Notes: generated by a model not told the origin, from the sequence alone. A stretch of DNA of 6,847 nucleotides from Rhodospirillales bacterium (GCA_021775275.1 JAJFIE010000234.1:1-6847); one strand, 5' to 3'; positions 1-6,847 are shown, numbered from the stretch's first letter. A program made the numbers and translations.

Positions 1-575
1 GACGATGTCAGCTTGCGCAGCGCCTGGCTCATCAGGCGGGCTTGCAGGCCGACATGATGGTCGCCCATCTCGCCTTCCAGTTCAGCCCGGGGAACCAGCG
101 CCGCCACACTGTCAATGACCAGCAAGTCGAGCGCCCCGGACCGCACCAGGGTATCGGCGATTTCCAGCGCCTGTTCACCGGCATCGGGTTGCGAGATCAG
201 CAGGTCATCCACATTGACGCCAAGTTTGGCCGCATAACGTGGGTCAAGCGCATGCTCCGCATCGATAAAGGCGCAGGTGCCGCCGGCCTTCTGGGCCTCG
301 GCGATGGCATGCAGCGCCAGGGTGGTTTTGCCGGAACTCTCCGGCCCGTAAATCTCGACGATACGGCCACGGGGAAGACCGCCGATCCCGAGCGCGATAT
401 CCAGACCCAGCGAACCACTGGAGATAACCTCGGTGTCAACGGTTTCACGCTGGCCCAATCGCATGATCGAGCCTTTGCCGAACGCCCGTTCAATCTGGGT
501 CAGCGCGGCGTCGAGCGCCTTGTTCTTTTCCACGTTACCTTCCTTCTCAACGACGCGAAGTTCTGCACTAGCCAT
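1..575 (-). CDS. recA: RecA recombinase, N-terminal part (3' end outside window)
   Basis: RecA binds single-stranded DNA as an ATP-dependent filament, drives strand exchange in homologous recombination, and triggers LexA self-cleavage in the SOS response. The visible 191 codons, just over half of a usual protein of about 350 residues, begin [14 protein letters not shown] and continue into the typical [19 protein letters not shown] stretch. The Walker A motif GPESSGKT is at residues 77-84 and the Walker B strand LLVID at 151-155; [20 protein letters not shown] (94-113) is also characteristic. The reading frame runs off the window at base 1 without a stop. The ATG at 575-573 is chosen because AAGGAG lies 7 bases upstream and the N-terminal length fits alphaproteobacterial RecA. 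The promoter carries a probable SOS box, so LexA control is likely. I see no frameshift or missing key residue in the visible part. Confidence 0.98.
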   Translation of the reverse strand, partial: MASAELRVVEKEGNVEKNKALDAALTQIERAFGKGSIMRLGQRETVDTEVISSGSLGLDIALGIGGLPRGRIVEIYGPESSGKTTLALHAIAEAQKAGGTCAFIDAEHALDPRYAAKLGVNVDDLLISQPDAGEQALEIADTLVRSGALDLLVIDSVAALVPRAELEGEMGDHHVGLQARLMSQALRKLTS

Positions 576-582
576 GAGGTCA

Positions 583-588
583 CTCCTT
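583..588 (-). promoter_or_regulatory. Ribosome binding site of recA
   Basis: On the minus strand AAGGAG stands 7 bases before the recA ATG at 575. It is a near-perfect Shine-Dalgarno sequence at ideal spacing and is the strongest one in the window. It fixes the recA start codon. Confidence 0.85.
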
Positions 589-623
589 ATTCCATATGGT
601 CAGGTATGTTTCAATGACGCCCA

Positions 624-651
624 TGTGTACATGTTTTGTTCTTTTTGGCAA
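624..651 (-). promoter_or_regulatory. Putative sigma-70-type promoter of recA
   Basis: Reading the minus strand, a -35-like TTGCCA (651-646) is followed after 16 bases by a -10-like TACACA (629-624). Transcription would start about 40 bases before the recA ATG. The -35 element matches the TTGACA consensus at five of six positions; the -10 match is weaker. An SOS-like box lies across the spacer and -10 region, as expected for a LexA-repressed promoter, which supports the placement. The DNA directly upstream (about 652-700) is rich in A and T tracts and could act as an UP element. The assignment is by inspection only. Confidence 0.5.
627..641 (-). promoter_or_regulatory. Probable LexA/SOS operator of recA
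   Basis: On the minus strand the sequence is GAACAAAACATGTAC, that is GAAC-N7-GTAC. The alphaproteobacterial LexA box is the direct repeat GAAC-N7-GAAC (GTTC-N7-GTTC on the other strand), so this site differs from the consensus at one of the eight conserved bases. It overlaps the spacer and -10 region of the proposed recA promoter, where LexA binding would block RNA polymerase. recA is the classic LexA target. The match itself is seen directly; its function is inferred. Confidence 0.55.
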
Positions 652-828
652 TAAATATTTTTAAGATCTTGAAAAATAACATTTTTTGCCGAATTTATTC
701 CAGTTATGTTCTCATGATTTTTAAAACAGTTCAATTCGGTACTGGAATGATTGAATGGATACCCCGTTACATATCCCCAGAATCATCGCGCCATTATGTT
801 TGCAGAATTTCGCATTGATCATTCTCTT

Positions 829-834
829 TATAAT
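829..834 (+). promoter_or_regulatory. Possible -10 element for the lipoprotein gene
   Basis: A perfect TATAAT lies about 75 bases before the chosen ATG at 909. No good -35 hexamer is found 16-18 bases upstream (that stretch reads roughly GAATTTC), so the promoter would be weak, activator-dependent, or a chance match in AT-rich DNA. It would give a leader of about 68 bases. Confidence 0.35.
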
Positions 835-908
835 TGCATTGATGACAGTCGGTGGTTACACCAGATGATCACCGGCCTGCGCACCGAAACTCAATAAACC
901 CTGAGCCC

Positions 909-2321
909 ATGTTCAAAATTGCCTCGATCTCCAAGTATTGCATTCCTGCCGCACTGGCATTTTTGTCGGCATGTGTCACCACCCCGGAATCCAACGTTAC
1001 GGGCGTCCATGGCGCCTTCTTCAACAGCTATAGCGACTATCACACAGGGAAAAACGAAGCGTTTGAACGTGACCTGAAGAACGCCATCCCGAACCCCGAC
1101 GATACGACCCTTGTTATCTTTATGCATGGCACGACCGGCAGCGGTATTCACACGGCGTGCGATCCCGTGGGCAATGCGCCGGATTTTATCCGGGAAATCT
1201 CATATGATATTCCGGGTGCGGTCGGGTACTACCACTGCACCAATCTGCTTGGTGGTAAAAGTGGCGATCCCCTGCCCCGCCAGCGGGCGGTCAAACGCGC
1301 CCATGAAATGAGTGCGCTGCTGGACCGGTTTCACGCCTATGGTATTTCGCCGGAACGTATTTTTATTTCCGGTAATTCAGGCGGCGCAGCGGCGGCGCTT
1401 TTCACGGCGCGTTTTTATGCGGATAAATTCAACGGCTTTATCGCCTCGGCGCCGGGTTATGGATACAGCTACCTGACAGGCAACGCAATGAACCCGTGGC
1501 TCGTCCGCCTGTATGCCGCGTGGAAAGACAAACTCAGTGAGATGAGTAGCGTCAACGGCATGGTTCTCGCCTATGCCAACGACAAATACTCGCCACCGAA
1601 GAAGATTGAGTTCCTCAAGGATATCCCGGGGGTCCGGTTCCTTGAAATCGATAACCCGGTGTGCGATGGCTACAATCCCCATTCCTATTTCTTCACCAGT
1701 TGTTTCACGCGCGACAAAAAAAGCGACGTGGTGCAGTTTATAAAAGGCAGCCTGGCCAACGCCGGGGTCGTTCTTCCCGTCGAGACTGCCGCATCCAAAC
1801 TTCCCGGATTCGCAAATAAAACTGTCTGCTCCTTCGCCGTGAGCACCGCAAGCGGCACGCCCCGTTGGGAAACACGGAAAAGTTTGCTCCCCTATGTGGA
1901 AGAGGCAAAATTGAGGAACCTGCGACCGGAGGACTGTGTTGAGGATACAGATGCTAAAATTGGAATTGTTGCATCCAAACTTTCCGGATTCACAAATAAA
2001 ACTGTCTGCTCTTTCGCAGTGATTACCGCCATCGGTAAGCCCCGATGGGAAACACGAAAACGTCTACTCCCCTACGTGGAAGAGGCAATACACCGAGGAT
2101 TGAGCCCTGAAGATTGCCCAATTAGAGTTGAGTCTCTCATAGTTAAAATTTCTGATACCAATATCGAAACTGAATTGTCTGCCAAATCTGATAGAGTGGT
2201 ATGCACATTTGCAGTTAATTATAAGTACGGGTGGATAACTCAAGGGCCATATACCGCATATGCAAAAGAAGCGCAAAGGCGCGGTTTTTCTGTAGAAAAT
2301 TGCAGAAAACTGAGTAGCTAG
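909..2321 (+). CDS. Predicted lipoprotein: alpha/beta-hydrolase-like domain plus three Cys-paired C-terminal repeats
   Basis: I do not recognise a named family for this 470-residue protein. Residues 1-22 form a lipoprotein signal peptide with lipobox LSAC (19-22); Val at +2 after Cys22 suggests the outer membrane. Residues about 65-285 look like a serine alpha/beta hydrolase: a strand ending in HG (73-74, LVIFMHGTTGSG), the nucleophile elbow GNSGG with Ser157, a likely acid Asp225 in YANDKYSP, and a likely His258 in YNPHSYFF. The substrate cannot be inferred. The tail holds three repeats with paired cysteines, C307/C343, C367/C403 and C432/C465, each with a Trp and a Y-x-x-EA core. Four further Cys between the domains could also form disulphides in the periplasm. 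The frame opens at GTG 852, but ATG 909 places the signal peptide at the N-terminus, so I prefer it; neither start has a clear ribosome binding site. The gene converges on cckA and has no functionally related neighbour. Confidence 0.8.
   Translation: MFKIASISKYCIPAALAFLSACVTTPESNVTGVHGAFFNSYSDYHTGKNEAFERDLKNAIPNPDDTTLVIFMHGTTGSGIHTACDPVGNAPDFIREISYDIPGAVGYYHCTNLLGGKSGDPLPRQRAVKRAHEMSALLDRFHAYGISPERIFISGNSGGAAAALFTARFYADKFNGFIASAPGYGYSYLTGNAMNPWLVRLYAAWKDKLSEMSSVNGMVLAYANDKYSPPKKIEFLKDIPGVRFLEIDNPVCDGYNPHSYFFTSCFTRDKKSDVVQFIKGSLANAGVVLPVETAASKLPGFANKTVCSFAVSTASGTPRWETRKSLLPYVEEAKLRNLRPEDCVEDTDAKIGIVASKLSGFTNKTVCSFAVITAIGKPRWETRKRLLPYVEEAIHRGLSPEDCPIRVESLIVKISDTNIETELSAKSDRVVCTFAVNYKYGWITQGPYTAYAKEAQRRGFSVENCRKLSS
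1791..1937 (+). repeat. C-terminal repeat 1 of the lipoprotein (A295-C343)
   Basis: First copy of a tandem coding repeat. It encodes ASKLPGF, NKTVCSFAV, PRWETRK and LLPYVEEA, and ends EDC. Its cysteines C307 and C343 are 36 residues apart. It matches the copy starting 180 bases downstream at DNA level, with about 17 differences over the first 120 bases. Confidence 0.9.
1971..2117 (+). repeat. C-terminal repeat 2 of the lipoprotein (A355-C403)
   Basis: Second copy, exactly 180 bases after the first, encoding ASKLSGF, NKTVCSFAV, PRWETRK and LLPYVEEA, and ending in EDC. C367 and C403 keep the 36-residue spacing. The first 40 bases carry only two differences from copy 1, and divergence rises towards the 3' end, around the residues between YVEEA and EDC. 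Confidence 0.9.
2190..2306 (+). repeat. C-terminal repeat 3 of the lipoprotein (D428-R466), diverged
   Basis: Third unit, recognisable at protein level only: VVCTFAV, a Trp at 442, YAKEAQRRGFSVENC, with C432 and C465 33 residues apart. It is AT-rich (38 percent GC in 2121-2320 by my count) compared with copies 1 and 2, so it may be the older unit, with copies 1 and 2 arising from a later duplication. Confidence 0.75.
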
Positions 2322-2333
2322 GCCGATACCCTT

Positions 2334-4739
2334 CTACCCTGCCAACACATCCTTCACCGTCCCTGCAAGCGCCTTCAGGCTGAAGGGTTTGGCGAGGAAG
2401 TGGATGGTCGCATCGCGGCTGATTTCCTCGCGGAAGACATCTTCGGTATAGCCTGACATGAGAATAATTTTGATATCGGGCATTTCCTGACGCACCAGTT
2501 GCACAAAGGTATGTCCGTCCATGCCGGGCATGACCACATCGGAGATAATCAGGTCAATACGCTGCTCGACCTCGTTGATCACATCGAGCGCGTTCTCGCC
2601 GTTCCCTGCCTCCAGCACCGTATAACCCTTGTTGCGAAGGGCGCGCGAGCCGAACAGGCGAACGGCGTCTTCGTCCTCGACGAGCAACACGACCCCCTCG
2701 CCGGTCAGGTCCTCGGCTTCTGCACTGCAAGGGTTCTGACTGTTCGCCCTGGCGCGGCGTTCGGCCAGCGCCTTGTCGGCGGCGGCGGCGGCATTCCGGC
2801 CCACCTCGCCCTCGGCCCCATGGGCAGGCAGGTAAATACCAAACGTGGTGCCATGGCCAATGGCGCTGTCGACAAAGATATAGCCGTCCGACTGGCGTAC
2901 GATGCCGTATACAGTCGAAAGGCCAAGCCCGGTACCTTCACCGACTTCCTTGGTCGAGAAAAACGGTTCAAAAATACGTTCCAGGTCTTCCTTGGCGATC
3001 CCGGTGCCGGTATCGGCGACCTCAATAACCACATAGGCGCCCGGCGGCATGATTTCGGGGCCGCGTTGCACCGGATCAATCACGGTTTCGTTGCGCGTGG
3101 TAACCGTCAACGTACCGCCCCCCGGCATGGCGTCACGGGCGTTGACCACCAGATTGATAATGACCTGATCGAACTGCCCGCGATCTGCGCGCACCAGATG
3201 CGCGCCGGGGGTATGATCCAGCCGGAGTTCCACCTGTTCACCAATCAGACGGCCAAGCAGGTGTGACAGGTCCGACAGCACTTCCGTGGGATCCAGCACG
3301 ACAGGCTCGAGCGTCTGTTTACGTGAGAACGCCAGCAACTGCCGCACAAGATTGGTGGCCCGGTTGGCGTTCTGTTTGATCTGTTGAATATCGGCAAATG
3401 ACGGATCGTCCGGCCCGTGACGCAGCAACAACAGATCGCAGAACCCGATCATGGCGGTCAGCAGGTTGTTGAAATCATGGGCCACGCCCCCGGCGAGCTG
3501 TCCGATGGCCTGCATCTTCTGTGATTGCGTGAACTGGACCTCCAGATGCCGTTGCTCGGTTTCGTCAATCACATGCAAGACAATGCCGCCGTCTTCACCA
3601 TCATCAGATGCCTGATCAACACTTTTCATACGTGCGGCATGTAGTGACGCAGCCCGTGCCTCGGCCCCCTCGCCCGGTAAACGGACTTCCGAATGAACGG
3701 CATGCGCCGTCCCCATGACCAACTTGGAAAGCGCCGCGCTCACTTCATCATGGTCTTCTGCGGCAATGTGCGATACCAACATGGTGCCGTTCAAGGCATC
3801 CCGTTCGGCGCGCAGGAACCGCGCCAGCGCGAGATTGCATGACCGGATTACGCCATCTTCGCTCAACAACGCCAATCCGATGGGCGCGTCATCAAACAGC
3901 CATGGGGGAATTTGCAAACCATCCGCCAAACCACCGGTTAATCCATTGGCGCGGGCGTTTGATACGCTGTCTTGTGGTTCTATATCCTGTCCGGATTCCG
4001 GATCACGCAGAACCACGGCCCGCACGCCACCGCCATGACCACGATTGTTCTGGATAACGAACGCACGAAACGACGAACCATCCAGACTTTGCAGGGTTAT
4101 ATACCCGACGCCATCATCCGGCGCAGAGGTTCCGTCCAGAGCAACGTCGGAAAAGGCCATGTCACCGCCCGAAAGCGCCCCGGCATCGCGTCCGAGCCAC
4201 CGCGCCAGGGTTGAGTTGGCATAGGTGAACGCGCCGTTTGCGTTCAGTGCGAAGAACCCGACCGGCAGGTTGTCCAGAAAATCGGTAACCATCTCCGATT
4301 CCAGATGCCCCCGGGTTTCCCGTTCGCGTTGGGTGGTGACGTCCTCGGCGCGCCAGTATACCTGCCCCGCACCATCCGGGGTGGCGCGCAATCGCCACCA
4401 TTCACGGCGACCGTTTGCCGCCGCCACGCAAATTTCGCCGCGCATGGCGTCACCCCGGGCTGCACCGGTGAACAGCCGCTCCACTTCGGTGGAAGTTTCC
4501 GCCGCTGAAACGAAAGAGCGCAATCCACTCAACCCATGCTCACCACCGACGCCAACCGGGAACGACATTTTCCAGGCATCCGTAACATGCACCGTCCCGC
4601 CAGACTGATCTGTCACCAGCCATGCCTCGCTGCTGTTTTCGAACATGGACAGGGGGACGCCTTTGCTTCGGTCCGGCCCCAGACCAATGCTGCGCAGGAG
4701 CGATGAAAGTCCATCGGTGTTAGGGGATGGCTTCTTCAT
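2334..4739 (-). CDS. cckA: CckA-type hybrid sensor histidine kinase (soluble, PAS-rich)
   Basis: This 801-residue protein resembles CckA, the bifunctional kinase/phosphatase that passes phosphate via ChpT to CtrA in alphaproteobacteria. In order: PAS-like domains at about 31-137 (ending [14 protein letters not shown]), 150-247 ([16 protein letters not shown]) and 277-398 ([16 protein letters not shown]); a HisKA dimerisation domain with phosphoacceptor His421 in [11 protein letters not shown]; an ATPase domain with the N box around N529/N533, DTGTGI (576-581) and GEGTGLGL (600-607); an Ala-rich linker (640-680); and a receiver domain with acidic pair E688/D689, acceptor Asp734 in [11 protein letters not shown], Ser762 and Lys784. 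All catalytic residues are present. I see no membrane segment, unlike Caulobacter CckA. ATG 4739-4737 is chosen because it starts one base after the flhB stop, suggesting translational coupling; the frame stays open to 4943, but that part lies inside flhB. No terminator hairpin is visible in the 12 bases before the convergent gene. Confidence 0.92.
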   Translation of the reverse strand: MKKPSPNTDGLSSLLRSIGLGPDRSKGVPLSMFENSSEAWLVTDQSGGTVHVTDAWKMSFPVGVGGEHGLSGLRSFVSAAETSTEVERLFTGAARGDAMRGEICVAAANGRREWWRLRATPDGAGQVYWRAEDVTTQRERETRGHLESEMVTDFLDNLPVGFFALNANGAFTYANSTLARWLGRDAGALSGGDMAFSDVALDGTSAPDDGVGYITLQSLDGSSFRAFVIQNNRGHGGGVRAVVLRDPESGQDIEPQDSVSNARANGLTGGLADGLQIPPWLFDDAPIGLALLSEDGVIRSCNLALARFLRAERDALNGTMLVSHIAAEDHDEVSAALSKLVMGTAHAVHSEVRLPGEGAEARAASLHAARMKSVDQASDDGEDGGIVLHVIDETEQRHLEVQFTQSQKMQAIGQLAGGVAHDFNNLLTAMIGFCDLLLLRHGPDDPSFADIQQIKQNANRATNLVRQLLAFSRKQTLEPVVLDPTEVLSDLSHLLGRLIGEQVELRLDHTPGAHLVRADRGQFDQVIINLVVNARDAMPGGGTLTVTTRNETVIDPVQRGPEIMPPGAYVVIEVADTGTGIAKEDLERIFEPFFSTKEVGEGTGLGLSTVYGIVRQSDGYIFVDSAIGHGTTFGIYLPAHGAEGEVGRNAAAAADKALAERRARANSQNPCSAEAEDLTGEGVVLLVEDEDAVRLFGSRALRNKGYTVLEAGNGENALDVINEVEQRIDLIISDVVMPGMDGHTFVQLVRQEMPDIKIILMSGYTEDVFREEISRDATIHFLAKPFSLKALAGTVKDVLAG

Positions 4740-4740
4740 C

Positions 4741-5814
4741 CTAGTGTACAGTATCGCCGCGCAGACGCATGACATAACCAATAACTTCCGCCACCGCCTG
4801 ATAATGTTCCGTCGGGATTTCTTCATCCAGTTCCACAGCAGCGTAGAGCGTTCGCGCCAGCGGTGGGTTTTCAACGATGGGAATGTCGTGCTCTTCGGCC
4901 ACCTCACGAATCCGTAAAGCCAGATGATCCATGCCTTTGGCAACCAGGCGCGGCGCCTGCATGTCCTCTATCTTGTACTTCAGCGCGACGGCATAGTGCG
5001 TCGGATTGGTCACCACCACGTCCGCCTCTGGCACTGCCGACATCATACGTTGTCGGGCGCGTTCGGTACGAAGCTGGCGAATACGCGCCTTGACCTGGGG
5101 GTCACCCTCGCTTTGTTTATGTTCGTCGCGAACTTCCTGCTTGGTCATCTTCATCTTCTGCATAAACGAATATTTCTGATACACGTAATCGAATACCGCA
5201 ATGACCGTCAGTACGACAATCGTTCCCACTGCCAGAAAAACGATCAGGTCGCGAATGCGTTCCAGGGACAAAACAAAATCAATGGAAGGGATAAGAACGA
5301 TATCATCGAGCATGGGAAGGGTAATGCCAAAGGCCACAATGCTGACGATCACGAGTTTCAGGATACCCTTGGTAAACTCGACAATAGCTCTCATGGAGGT
5401 CAATCGTTTGGCGCCCTTGAGAAGGGATATTTTGGAAAAATCAGGCTTCAGCTTTTTTGGCGCCCAAATCAATCCGCTCTGCGCAACACTCATAAACACG
5501 GCAATAACCATCAAGGCAGCCATCAATGGCGCCAGTATCCAGGCCAGTTGCAGCATCAGGTTGGCCAGGGTCAAACGCAGATGCTCGAAATCGGTTGGGA
5601 TAGCATGAGGTTGCGCCAGAAACATCAGCGTTACATCACGAAGGTCCGAAGAAATTCCGGGCGACATCAATGCAATGATCAAGGTTGCCGCAACCAGAAT
5701 GCCCCATGTCTTGATTTCCTGTGACGAAGCGGTGTCACCTTGCTCCTTCGCCTGCGAAAGTTTTCGCGGTGTCGGTTCTTCTGTCTTTTGGGCATCGTCG
5801 TCTTCTTCTGCCAT
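4741..5814 (-). CDS. flhB: Flagellar export switch protein FlhB
   Basis: FlhB is the inner-membrane export-gate protein that switches the flagellar type III system from rod/hook to filament substrates. The 357 residues match the usual length. A charged N-terminus (EEPTPRKLSQAKEQGD, 12-27) precedes four hydrophobic segments at roughly 35-53, 84-110, 145-175 and 187-212. The cytoplasmic domain carries the self-cleavage motif NPTH at 270-273 (VVVTNPTHYAVAL), cut between Asn270 and Pro271 in the family, followed by VAKGMDHLALRIREVA and ENPPLARTLY, both typical of FlhB. The start at 5814 has a modest GAAAGAG 5 bases upstream. It lies 46 bases after fliR and ends one base before cckA. Type III injectisome homologues (SctU) share NPTH, but the flanking fliR and fliQ and the cckA context favour the flagellar paralogue. 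Confidence 0.97.
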   Translation of the reverse strand: MAEEDDDAQKTEEPTPRKLSQAKEQGDTASSQEIKTWGILVAATLIIALMSPGISSDLRDVTLMFLAQPHAIPTDFEHLRLTLANLMLQLAWILAPLMAALMVIAVFMSVAQSGLIWAPKKLKPDFSKISLLKGAKRLTSMRAIVEFTKGILKLVIVSIVAFGITLPMLDDIVLIPSIDFVLSLERIRDLIVFLAVGTIVVLTVIAVFDYVYQKYSFMQKMKMTKQEVRDEHKQSEGDPQVKARIRQLRTERARQRMMSAVPEADVVVTNPTHYAVALKYKIEDMQAPRLVAKGMDHLALRIREVAEEHDIPIVENPPLARTLYAAVELDEEIPTEHYQAVAEVIGYVMRLRGDTVH

Positions 5815-5860
5815 GAGTGCTCTTTCTGACTAAGTCGTCGTTCTGGCTAGAGTGCGATCC

Positions 5861-6622
5861 TCAAGAGTTGGAGAGTACCAGCATCGTTTCCTGAAAATGA
5901 GTAAGGAACACCATCATCATGCCAGACAATGCGGCCATCAACACCATGAACTGCACCGTAATCTGAACAGGCATCATGAAAAAGAACAATGGCAGCGCAG
6001 GCATCAATCGTCCCAACAACCCCAATCCCACATAATACACCACCGCAACAATGACAAATGGGGCAGAAAGCTGCAGGCCGAGCGCAAAACTGTTTCCCAC
6101 ACCTCTTGCAAACATCAACGCAAAATCGCCAAAACCTTCAAAGCGTCCCGGGGGGAACACCGCATAGGTATCGACGACGGTTTCCAGCATCAGATGATGC
6201 ATGTTTGTTACAAAAATCAGCACCAGCGCCAAGGTCCCCAGGAACCCGGAAATAACACTGCTTTGTTGCTCGGTAATAGCATCCTGTATCAACGCATTGG
6301 CAAGCGATGCAAACATGGCGATCAACGTTCCAGCCGTTTGGATGGCCCCCATGGCAACGCGCCCCATCGCCCCCAGGAATGCTCCGATGAACGCCTCGGC
6401 TGCCACCAACAGGACCACCCCCGAGGGTGAATCCGGCGCTTTTGGTATTAACGGTAAAATAAAGGGGAACAGCGCAAAACTGATTGATAACCCGAGCGCC
6501 AGCCGGACTCTGACACTGATAAAGTTGGCGCTGAATCCCGGCAGAAACATGATTGCCGTGCCAACGCGCGCAAATACGAGAAAAAAACCGAAAACATTGA
6601 GAGTCAACAGTTCGTTCAGCAT
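5861..6622 (-). CDS. fliR: Flagellar export gate protein FliR
   Basis: FliR assembles with FliP and FliQ into the helical core of the flagellar protein export gate through which rod, hook and filament subunits pass. The 253 residues are of normal family length and hydrophobic almost throughout, with about six membrane segments. Family features are visible: FFLVFARVGTAIMFLPGF near the N-terminus, the AEAFIGAFLGAMGRVAMGAIQTAGTLIA region at about 74-101, and the ALPLFFFMMPVQI segment near the C-terminus. ATG 6622-6620 is 6 bases after the fliQ stop with no clear ribosome binding site, so translational coupling to fliQ is likely. The fliQ-fliR-flhB order is the common one. Nothing is missing or broken. 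Injectisome homologues (SctT) are an alternative on sequence alone, less likely given the neighbours. Confidence 0.96.
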   Translation of the reverse strand: MLNELLTLNVFGFFLVFARVGTAIMFLPGFSANFISVRVRLALGLSISFALFPFILPLIPKAPDSPSGVVLLVAAEAFIGAFLGAMGRVAMGAIQTAGTLIAMFASLANALIQDAITEQQSSVISGFLGTLALVLIFVTNMHHLMLETVVDTYAVFPPGRFEGFGDFALMFARGVGNSFALGLQLSAPFVIVAVVYYVGLGLLGRLMPALPLFFFMMPVQITVQFMVLMAALSGMMMVFLTHFQETMLVLSNS

Positions 6623-6628
6623 ATTGCT

Positions 6629-6847
6629 TTAACCACCAACGACAACGATGCGGTCAAACAACCGCCCGGCAAACTCCATCATGGACGTCATCATAAAGGG
6701 GAGAAACAGAACCAGGGCTGTAAAAATAATCAGAATTTTCGGCACGAAAGTCAGGGTCAATTCCTGAATCGTCGTCAACGCCTGGAACAAGGCGATAATA
6801 ATACCGATCAACAGGCCCGCCATCATAATTGGGCCAGCAGTCTGCAA
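6629..6847 (-). CDS. fliQ: Flagellar export gate protein FliQ, C-terminal part (start outside window)
   Basis: FliQ is a small two-helix membrane protein, present in several copies around the FliP-FliR core of the flagellar export gate. The visible 72 codons cover most of a usual length near 88 residues. They contain the family signature GLLIGIIIALFQALTTIQELTLTFVPKI, with the first helix at about residues 5-20 of the visible part and the second at about 37-60, and end FDRIVVVGG before a TAA stop. The first visible codon is TTG in the middle of the first helix, so it is not the real start; about 15 residues should lie beyond base 6847. The gap to fliR is 6 bases. Confidence 0.95.
   Translation of the reverse strand: MQTAGPIMMAGLLIGIIIALFQALTTIQELTLTFVPKILIIFTALVLFLPFMMTSMMEFAGRLFDRIVVVGG

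Larger units (their letters stand above)
576..908. other. Divergent intergenic region between recA and the lipoprotein gene
   Basis: This 333-base region separates two divergently transcribed genes. It holds the recA ribosome binding site, promoter and SOS-like box on the left, and a TATAAT element for the lipoprotein gene on the right. The middle is strongly AT-rich: I count 15 G or C in 661-720. It includes a near-palindrome centred on AAGATCTT (663-670), flanked by TTTT (658-661) and AAAA (672-675). The only open frame inside it, 636-818 plus, has no ribosome binding site and an unconvincing composition. I saw no RNA gene or riboswitch. Confidence 0.7.

Noticed and set aside
42..617. 191-codon open frame on the plus strand opposite recA
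   Set aside because: The minus strand encodes an unmistakable RecA with Walker A and B motifs; the plus-strand frame is its shadow in GC-rich DNA.
636..818. Small open frame of 60 codons in the intergenic region, plus strand
   Set aside because: It lies in AT-rich DNA where chance frames are expected, has no Shine-Dalgarno sequence, overlaps the recA promoter region, and its protein shows no recognisable domain or convincing membrane segment.
2286..2309. Inverted repeat TTTTCTG / CAGAAAA near the end of the lipoprotein gene as a bidirectional terminator
   Set aside because: The 7-bp stem is AT-rich with a 10-base loop, lies within coding sequence, and is followed by no T run on either strand.
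2777..2791. GCC/GGC triplet run in cckA as a microsatellite
   Set aside because: It encodes a short Ala run in the flexible linker between the ATPase and receiver domains; in GC-rich DNA this is ordinary.
4740..4943. N-terminal extension of the cckA frame by 68 codons
   Set aside because: It is entirely inside flhB in another frame, its residues look like a random Trp/Arg-rich reading, and ATG 4739 directly after the flhB stop is a natural start.
6445..6459. CtrA-box-like TTAA-N7-ATAA in fliR
   Set aside because: It has a mismatch in the second half-site and lies in the middle of fliR coding sequence, far from any promoter position.

Overview
The window looks like the chromosome of a free-living, flagellated alphaproteobacterium, probably Rhodospirillales-like. 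This rests on three things: a CckA-type hybrid histidine kinase (the top of the alphaproteobacterial CckA-ChpT-CtrA phosphorelay), an alphaproteobacterial-looking RecA N-terminus, and flagellar export genes leading directly into cckA. The genus is not resolved. Most of the DNA is moderately GC-rich, but the stretch between recA and the lipoprotein gene, and the 3' end of that gene, are clearly AT-richer (I count 15 GC in 661-720 and 76 GC in 2121-2320).

Layout, left to right. 1-575 (minus): the first 191 codons of recA, whose 3' end lies outside the window. 576-908: an intergenic region with the recA ribosome binding site, a recA promoter with an embedded LexA/SOS-like box, an AT-rich upstream stretch, and a probable promoter for the next gene. 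909-2321 (plus): a gene I cannot assign to a named family. It encodes a predicted outer-membrane lipoprotein with an alpha/beta-hydrolase-like domain followed by three cysteine-paired C-terminal repeats. 2334-4739 (minus): cckA. 4741-5814 (minus): flhB. 5861-6622 (minus): fliR. 6629-6847 (minus): the C-terminal part of fliQ, whose start is outside the window.

fliQ, fliR, flhB and cckA run in one direction with gaps of 6, 46 and 1 bases, so they are probably one transcription unit. FliQ, FliR and FlhB form the membrane export gate of the flagellar type III secretion system. CckA, through ChpT and CtrA, commonly controls flagellar and cell-cycle genes, so an export-gate operon ending in the regulator of flagellar genes makes functional sense.

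The lipoprotein gene is the odd member. It is the only plus-strand gene, converges on cckA with 12 bases between stop codons, has no functional link to its neighbours, and contains a tandem DNA duplication. It is the best candidate for a poorly described protein here. No RNA gene, CRISPR array, insertion sequence or complete new multi-gene system was seen.
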